Below are positions 60,157 through 64,000 of a stretch of DNA of 64,000 nt, piece by piece. The translations under genes and the position numbers were made by a program. The stretch is from G963662985 sp963662985 (GTDB lineage Bacteria > Chloroflexota > Anaerolineae > Anaerolineales > UBA11579), in NCBI GenBank assembly GCA_963662985.1, contig OY760067.1, positions 744,001 to 808,000 on the forward strand, read 5' to 3'. The notes beneath the pieces are model-generated. The model saw only the letters and a program-made list of their open reading frames with translations, had not been told where the DNA came from and did no database searches. Position 1 is the stretch's first letter. Each line of letters opens with the position of its first letter.

Positions 60157-60858
60157 TTAGTTTAATTCTAAAGATTCAATAATTTGATAAAAATCACTCA
60201 AATATTTTTGATCAATTCCTGCATAAACTTCTCGCCAATTGGCACCTTCTTCAACGGCCACATTGCTTGGCCCGCCCAAAATAGTGATTAGATTACCCTC
60301 TGTGTTTTGAAGAATAACTTCACGCACATAGAAATATTCTGTTTGCGCACTTTCAGAAAGGGTGGCAATATATTCATACCCAGAATAATCTCCCACTGTC
60401 AGCGCACGCACCCGAATCAAACGAGAGCGCCCAGTTTCAGCCATTTCTCCATCTTGCAGGTTCGCCAAAGTGTTCAACGTATCATTCACATACGTATTTT
60501 CATTTTCCAACGTATATTGCACCACTACTTGATACGCATTCTTTTGGAATGGTGGCACTTCCAATGGGACTCCACCATAGGGGGTCACAACATCGGAGCC
60601 GATTCCAATTCGAATTGTATTGTCAACAATATATTCATCCGGACCAAACCAGTCCACAGGATAGTCAAATGACAACCCAAAAGCTTCATTAGAATAAACA
60701 TTTTCTGTGGCAACAACCGTAGGGGTTTCAACCATCTCATCAACTTGCGAAGTCGTAGTAGACATCACCTCAGTTGCGGGTGCTTCTTTCGGAAAATTAC
60801 AACTAGTCAACCCCATCACTACTACAAGCACAATAAGAATCAAATTCATTTTTTTCAC
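60157..60858 (-). CDS. PsbP-like lipoprotein
   Basis: The start is GTG with AGGAG before it. 233 residues. Lipoprotein signal with lipobox GLTSC (Cys about 20), Thr-rich spacer, then NEAFGLSFDYPVDWFGPDEY and a beta-rich domain of the PsbP/Mog1 fold, with YVREVILQNTEGNLITILGG near the end. Function of such lipoproteins is unknown. A CGAACGTTCG palindrome lies before the start, so TetR control is likely. Confidence 0.75.
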   Translation of the reverse strand: MKKMNLILIVLVVVMGLTSCNFPKEAPATEVMSTTTSQVDEMVETPTVVATENVYSNEAFGLSFDYPVDWFGPDEYIVDNTIRIGIGSDVVTPYGGVPLEVPPFQKNAYQVVVQYTLENENTYVNDTLNTLANLQDGEMAETGRSRLIRVRALTVGDYSGYEYIATLSESAQTEYFYVREVILQNTEGNLITILGGPSNVAVEEGANWREVYAGIDQKYLSDFYQIIESLELN

Positions 60859-60869
60859 ACAAATCTCCT

Positions 60870-60883
60870 TCCGAACGTTCGGA
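60870..60883. promoter_or_regulatory. TetR operator, lipoprotein copy
   Basis: Perfect 14-bp palindrome TCCGAACGTTCGGA; core CGAACGTTCG is the same as at 58753. Confidence 0.85.
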
Positions 60884-61006
60884 TATCACTACTTATAGAC
60901 GATGTAGTATGATTGCATTATACAATGTTTCAATCCTTTGATTTTCCTTTTCTAGGGCATCTGAGCTTGTTTTAAGAAAATTCTTTGCTTTAGAGACAAA
61001 AAAATA

Positions 61007-61035
61007 TTGACATTCACACCTCTTAAGGATAAGAT
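61007..61035 (+). promoter_or_regulatory. Promoter of the mutS2-like leader RNA
   Basis: TTGACA (61007-61012), 17 bp, TAAGAT (61030-61035). Gives a leader of about 350 nt before the gene at 61394. Confidence 0.6.
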
Positions 61036-61108
61036 ACAGACGATGTGGTTTGACACTCAAACCCGATCAAATTCTTAGGAGCTTTTTTGAAGTCAAAAGT
61101 GAAGTAAA

Positions 61109-61332
61109 TTACAAGACTTATTGGACTAGAGAATCGTAGGGACGGTTCACTAGACACCCCCCAGCAAGTACTTGTAATCCCCCCATGTTGAATCGTTCAT
61201 CTCCCGTATCCCGAAGACGGAGCTGTTTTGCTATTGCAATCCTAGGCAGATGAAACGTATCAACCCCCTCCCCAAAAAAACAATTGAATAAATGGGAATT
61301 AAACCTGATTTTTGTATTCTGGTTTCAGGTTT
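61109..61332 (+). ncRNA. Structured leader RNA or small RNA upstream of the mutS2-like gene
   Basis: Three hairpins stand in a row. First: TTACAAG-ACTT (61109-61119) with AAGT-a-CTTGTAA (61166-61177), enclosing CTAG/CTAG and GAATCGT/ACGGTTC around tetraloop AGGG (61126-61153). Second: GTTGA..CGTT-CATCT (61187-61202) with AGATG-a-AACG..TCAAC (61248-61264). Third: AAACCTGA/TCAGGTTT (61301-61332). The region has no reading frame of note. It may be a regulatory leader, a small RNA, or a repeat element. Confidence 0.5.
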
Positions 61333-61393
61333 CTAGAATCGCTCCATCGTTTTGAAATCAGAGCGCCCAAACGCTAACCTAAGAAAGAAAAAA

Positions 61394-63292
61394 ATGAATA
61401 CCAACACTTTTGACAAACTTCAATTTGATAAAATTATCGAAACTGTACAGTCCTATTGCACCAGCAGTTTGGGACAATCACTCGCACAAAACTTACATCC
61501 CTACAAACAATACGCCCAAGTGATGCAAAAACTCGCCGAAACCAGCGAAGCCCGCGCTATCTTGGATGCATTTGGCAACTTCACTCTCTCTGGCACCGAG
61601 AATATTGCAGAAATTATTTCTTATGTAGAAAAAGATGGCATTTTAAACGTCGGGCAAGCCGTCCAATCGCTCGCCTTTTTGCACGGGGTACGCAAAGTGA
61701 AGAGCTTTATGCAAAATAAAGACTACTACGCCTCGACCCTATGTTTGCTCGCCGAAGGAATCGTCGACCCACAGCCGATTATCGCTGAATTTGAAGAGAT
61801 GATCCAAAACAATCAAATTGCCGACAATGCCACCAACGAATTGCGTACTATTCGCCGTCATATCGCTCTCACAGAAGACAAAATCAAAGACAAATTAGAG
61901 TCTTTCTTGCGTAGCAAAGCTAATGAAAAACATATCCAAGAATTTTTCATCTCCAAACGCAACGGACGCCAGACCATCCCGGTCAAGATCACCAGCAAAA
62001 ATCTAGTCGCCGGCACAGTAATAGACAGCAATAAAAAGACTGCCTTCATTGAGCCAGACACGGTCCGCAAACTGACCGATGAGCTGATGGTTTTGGAAAG
62101 TGAACAAGCACAAGAAGAATATCGCATCCTGTGTATCCTGACCGACATTCTCTACACCAACCTTTTTGACATCCAGCACAACTTGCATAGCCTCGCCGCC
62201 CTCGACTTTGCGTTTGCCAAGGGACGCTACTCGCGTGCAATCAATGGCATCGCGCCACAGTTGAACGACCACGGTGTAATTCAAATTGTGAATGGTAAAC
62301 ACCCCCTATTAGAAGGAGACGTCGTGCCTTTGAATGTCGAGATTGGCAAAGATTTCCGCACCCTCATCATCACCGGACCTAACGCCGGCGGCAAGACCGT
62401 AGCGATGAAAACCATCGGCCTGCTGACTCTCGCCGTACAAGCGGGCTTGCATATCCCTTGTCATCCCAACAGCAATCTTTCCATTTTCGAACAAATCTTC
62501 GTTGATATTGGAGATGACCAAAGCATGGAAAATGCACTCAGCACCTTCTCTTCGCATGTCAAAAACCTCGCCCTGTGCGTCAACAAAGCCAACAAATCCA
62601 CCCTACTGCTCTTTGATGAAATCGGCAGTGGCACAGAACCCGGCGAAGGCTCTGCATTGGCGATTGCAATCTTAGAAGATGTTTATCAAAAAGGTGCCAT
62701 CACCGTCGCATCCACACATATGAATGAAATCAAAAATTATTCCTCCTTGCATCCCGATTATGAAAACGCGGCCATGAAATTTGAAAAAGAGACGCTTAAA
62801 CCGCTCTATCAATTACAATTGAAAAAAGCAGGCAATAGTCACGCCCTGTGGATCTCCAAACAAATGGGCATTCAAGAGAAAATTTTGCAAAAAGCAGAGC
62901 GCTATCAAGCCAGCAAAGACTATGATTTTAGCCCGGTACCCAGCGCCAAAGTACGAACGCCCAGCGCAGTCAGCGAAACCAAAGTCTACCCTAGCTATGC
63001 GATCGGCGATCGAGTCTATGTGCAAACCCTCCAGCAAAGCGGCGTGGTCCATAAACCCAAAGATGAACACGACCAAGTAGAAGTATTCTTCGAAGGCGAG
63101 TTCAAAACCCTGCACGTCCGCTTACTCAAGCTAGAGGTCAGTGCCGAGAATTTGTATCCCGTCGGCTATGACATGGATCAAGTCTTTCGCAGTTGGAAGG
63201 AACGCAAACTCGAGCATGATTTGGAAAGAGGCTCGAAGAAGACAATTAAGAAGATTAAGAAGTATGGGATAGATGAATTGTTGAAGGAATAA
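61394..63292 (+). CDS. MutS2-like DNA-binding ATPase lacking an Smr domain
   Basis: The start is ATG 61394; a TTG 42 bp upstream lies in the leader. 632 residues. N-terminal clamp helices (1-280), then the MutS-type ATPase: TGPNAGGKT (Walker A, 327-335), LLLFDEIGSGTEPGEG (Walker B), STHMNEIKNY. A KOW-like segment follows (about 555-590: GDRVYVQTLQQSGVVHKPKDE). The C-terminal Smr nuclease usual in MutS2 (about 780 residues) is absent. MutS2 acts on branched DNA and, in some bacteria, collided ribosomes. Composition is richer in GC than its neighbours. Confidence 0.85.
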   Translation: MNTNTFDKLQFDKIIETVQSYCTSSLGQSLAQNLHPYKQYAQVMQKLAETSEARAILDAFGNFTLSGTENIAEIISYVEKDGILNVGQAVQSLAFLHGVRKVKSFMQNKDYYASTLCLLAEGIVDPQPIIAEFEEMIQNNQIADNATNELRTIRRHIALTEDKIKDKLESFLRSKANEKHIQEFFISKRNGRQTIPVKITSKNLVAGTVIDSNKKTAFIEPDTVRKLTDELMVLESEQAQEEYRILCILTDILYTNLFDIQHNLHSLAALDFAFAKGRYSRAINGIAPQLNDHGVIQIVNGKHPLLEGDVVPLNVEIGKDFRTLIITGPNAGGKTVAMKTIGLLTLAVQAGLHIPCHPNSNLSIFEQIFVDIGDDQSMENALSTFSSHVKNLALCVNKANKSTLLLFDEIGSGTEPGEGSALAIAILEDVYQKGAITVASTHMNEIKNYSSLHPDYENAAMKFEKETLKPLYQLQLKKAGNSHALWISKQMGIQEKILQKAERYQASKDYDFSPVPSAKVRTPSAVSETKVYPSYAIGDRVYVQTLQQSGVVHKPKDEHDQVEVFFEGEFKTLHVRLLKLEVSAENLYPVGYDMDQVFRSWKERKLEHDLERGSKKTIKKIKKYGIDELLKE

Positions 63293-63325
63293 AAAACCAA
63301 GCTCGCTTAGCGAGCTTGGTTTTTT
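63291..63325. terminator. Terminator after the mutS2-like gene
   Basis: Long perfect stem, CCAAGCTCGC/GCGAGCTTGG with loop TTA, with A and T runs on both sides (63291-63325). Confidence 0.92.
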
Positions 63326-63374
63326 ATATGATGTATAATGAGAGTAATTATTTGGAAAATAAAGGCGGATATGC

Positions 63375-64000
63375 ATGGATTTCACTAAATTCAATAAAAT
63401 TCAAGAAGAATGTATAAAAACAATAAATAATAATTTACAAATAGTAGCTTGTGCTGGTTCTGGAAAAACTAAAACTATAGTTGGAAGATCAATACATATA
63501 TTAGAACAAAAAAAAGCAACTCCTGATGAAATGGTAGCAATTACTTTTACTGAAAAAGCTGCAGGAGAAATGAAAGATAGAATATACAAATCACATGAAA
63601 AAGAATTTAATTCATCAAATCACTTACCAGAAATGTATATTGGAACAATTCATGGATTTTGCTTAAGACAATTACAAAAACACACAAATGTTTATAAAAA
63701 ATATGAAGTCTTAACAGATGTTCAAGAAAGAATATTTATCAATAAAAATATATCGTATCAACAATTACAAAGTTTCCCATATAGAAAAAAAAATGGAGAA
63801 ATAGTAAATTCCTTGAACATAAAAAACAGCAATTTATTATTAGAAGTTTTTAACTTTATCATTGATGAGTGTTTAGAAATTTCCATATTTAATAATGAGA
63901 TAATTAATTTTTATAATTATTATATTGAATTATTATCAGATAATAACTATTTTACTTTTTCCACAATTCAAAACACATTTTTACAAGAATTAGATAAAAA
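63375..64000 (+). CDS. UvrD/Rep-type superfamily 1 helicase, 3' part missing
   Basis: The frame is open from ATG 63375 to the last base; 208 codons are visible. The N-terminal Q-like motif (FNKIQEECI) is followed by Walker A ACAGSGKTKT (residues 26-35), motif Ia AITFTEKAAGEMKDRI (55-70) and IGTIHGFCLRQL (89-100). This is an SF1A ATP-dependent DNA helicase. The composition is far more AT-rich than the mutS2-like gene and resembles the 26-29 kb module, so it may belong to an acquired element that continues to the right. Whether it is a defence helicase or a repair protein cannot be told from this piece. Confidence 0.85.
   Translation, partial: MDFTKFNKIQEECIKTINNNLQIVACAGSGKTKTIVGRSIHILEQKKATPDEMVAITFTEKAAGEMKDRIYKSHEKEFNSSNHLPEMYIGTIHGFCLRQLQKHTNVYKKYEVLTDVQERIFINKNISYQQLQSFPYRKKNGEIVNSLNIKNSNLLLEVFNFIIDECLEISIFNNEIINFYNYYIELLSDNNYFTFSTIQNTFLQELDK

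Overview
The window looks like chromosome from a low-GC member of the Chloroflexota, most likely class Anaerolineae. That placement is an inference from gene content: single-membrane-style lipoproteins with Thr-Pro or acidic linkers, RNase J, a YceD/RpoD/S20/ArgS block, a poly(A) polymerase-like nucleotidyltransferase with an extra N-terminal domain, MutS2, and no sporulation genes. No 16S rRNA is present, so rank below phylum is unsupported. Base composition is mosaic. Most genes are AT-rich; rnj, kbl, ftcD-dcd and the mutS2-like gene are clearly richer in GC; two stretches (26.2-29.0 kb and 63.37 kb to the end) are extremely AT-rich and look acquired.

Layout. 0-6.1 kb: M23 peptidase (cut by the window start), MFS transporter, methyltransferase, C39-like secreted protein and two linked unknown winged-helix genes. 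6.1-11.4 kb: TetR/SDR divergent pair with its operator inside the promoter, tRNA-Arg(UCU), HD phosphohydrolase, PfkB kinase, rdgB. 11.4-16.2 kb: yceD-like, rpoD, rpsT, argS, cupin. 16.2-24.1 kb: response regulator with a degenerate receiver, HIT protein, xseA-xseB-mntP operon, tdk-hpt-nucleotidyltransferase operon, a four-helix membrane protein with SOS-like boxes, SIMPL protein. 24.2-26.2 kb: rnj behind a roughly 300-nt repeat-rich leader. 26.2-29.0 kb: AT-rich two-gene membrane/cytosolic module of unknown function. 29.0-36.5 kb: rhodanese lipoprotein between 24-bp direct repeats, kbl, NUDIX, Yip1, then a TetR-ABC transporter operon. 36.5-49.9 kb: antiporter and glycosidase-like protein, methyltransferase, NfuA-like, ftcD, dcd, IMPase-like phosphatase, ComEA-like, XdhC, lipoprotein, GH13 and its TetR. 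50-57.9 kb: small proteins, including two paralogues flanking an ArsR-type regulator, then SorC regulator, gntK-gnd, DUF2892 protein, MFS efflux protein. 58-64 kb: TetR regulon (DUF1295 membrane protein plus PsbP-like lipoprotein), a strongly structured leader RNA, the mutS2-like gene and the 5' part of a UvrD-type helicase gene.

The window is notable for regulation readable by eye: near-consensus sigma-70 promoters (TTGACA/TATAAT, 16-18 bp spacing), four TetR genes each with a recognisable palindromic operator, many perfect-stem terminators, two probable leaderless transcripts, and two structured leaders (rnj and mutS2-like). The best candidates for undescribed biology are the AT-rich membrane/cytosolic gene pair, the rnj leader, the mutS2-like leader RNA and the ArsR module with flanking paralogues. 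Functions here come from motif recognition only; no database search was run.
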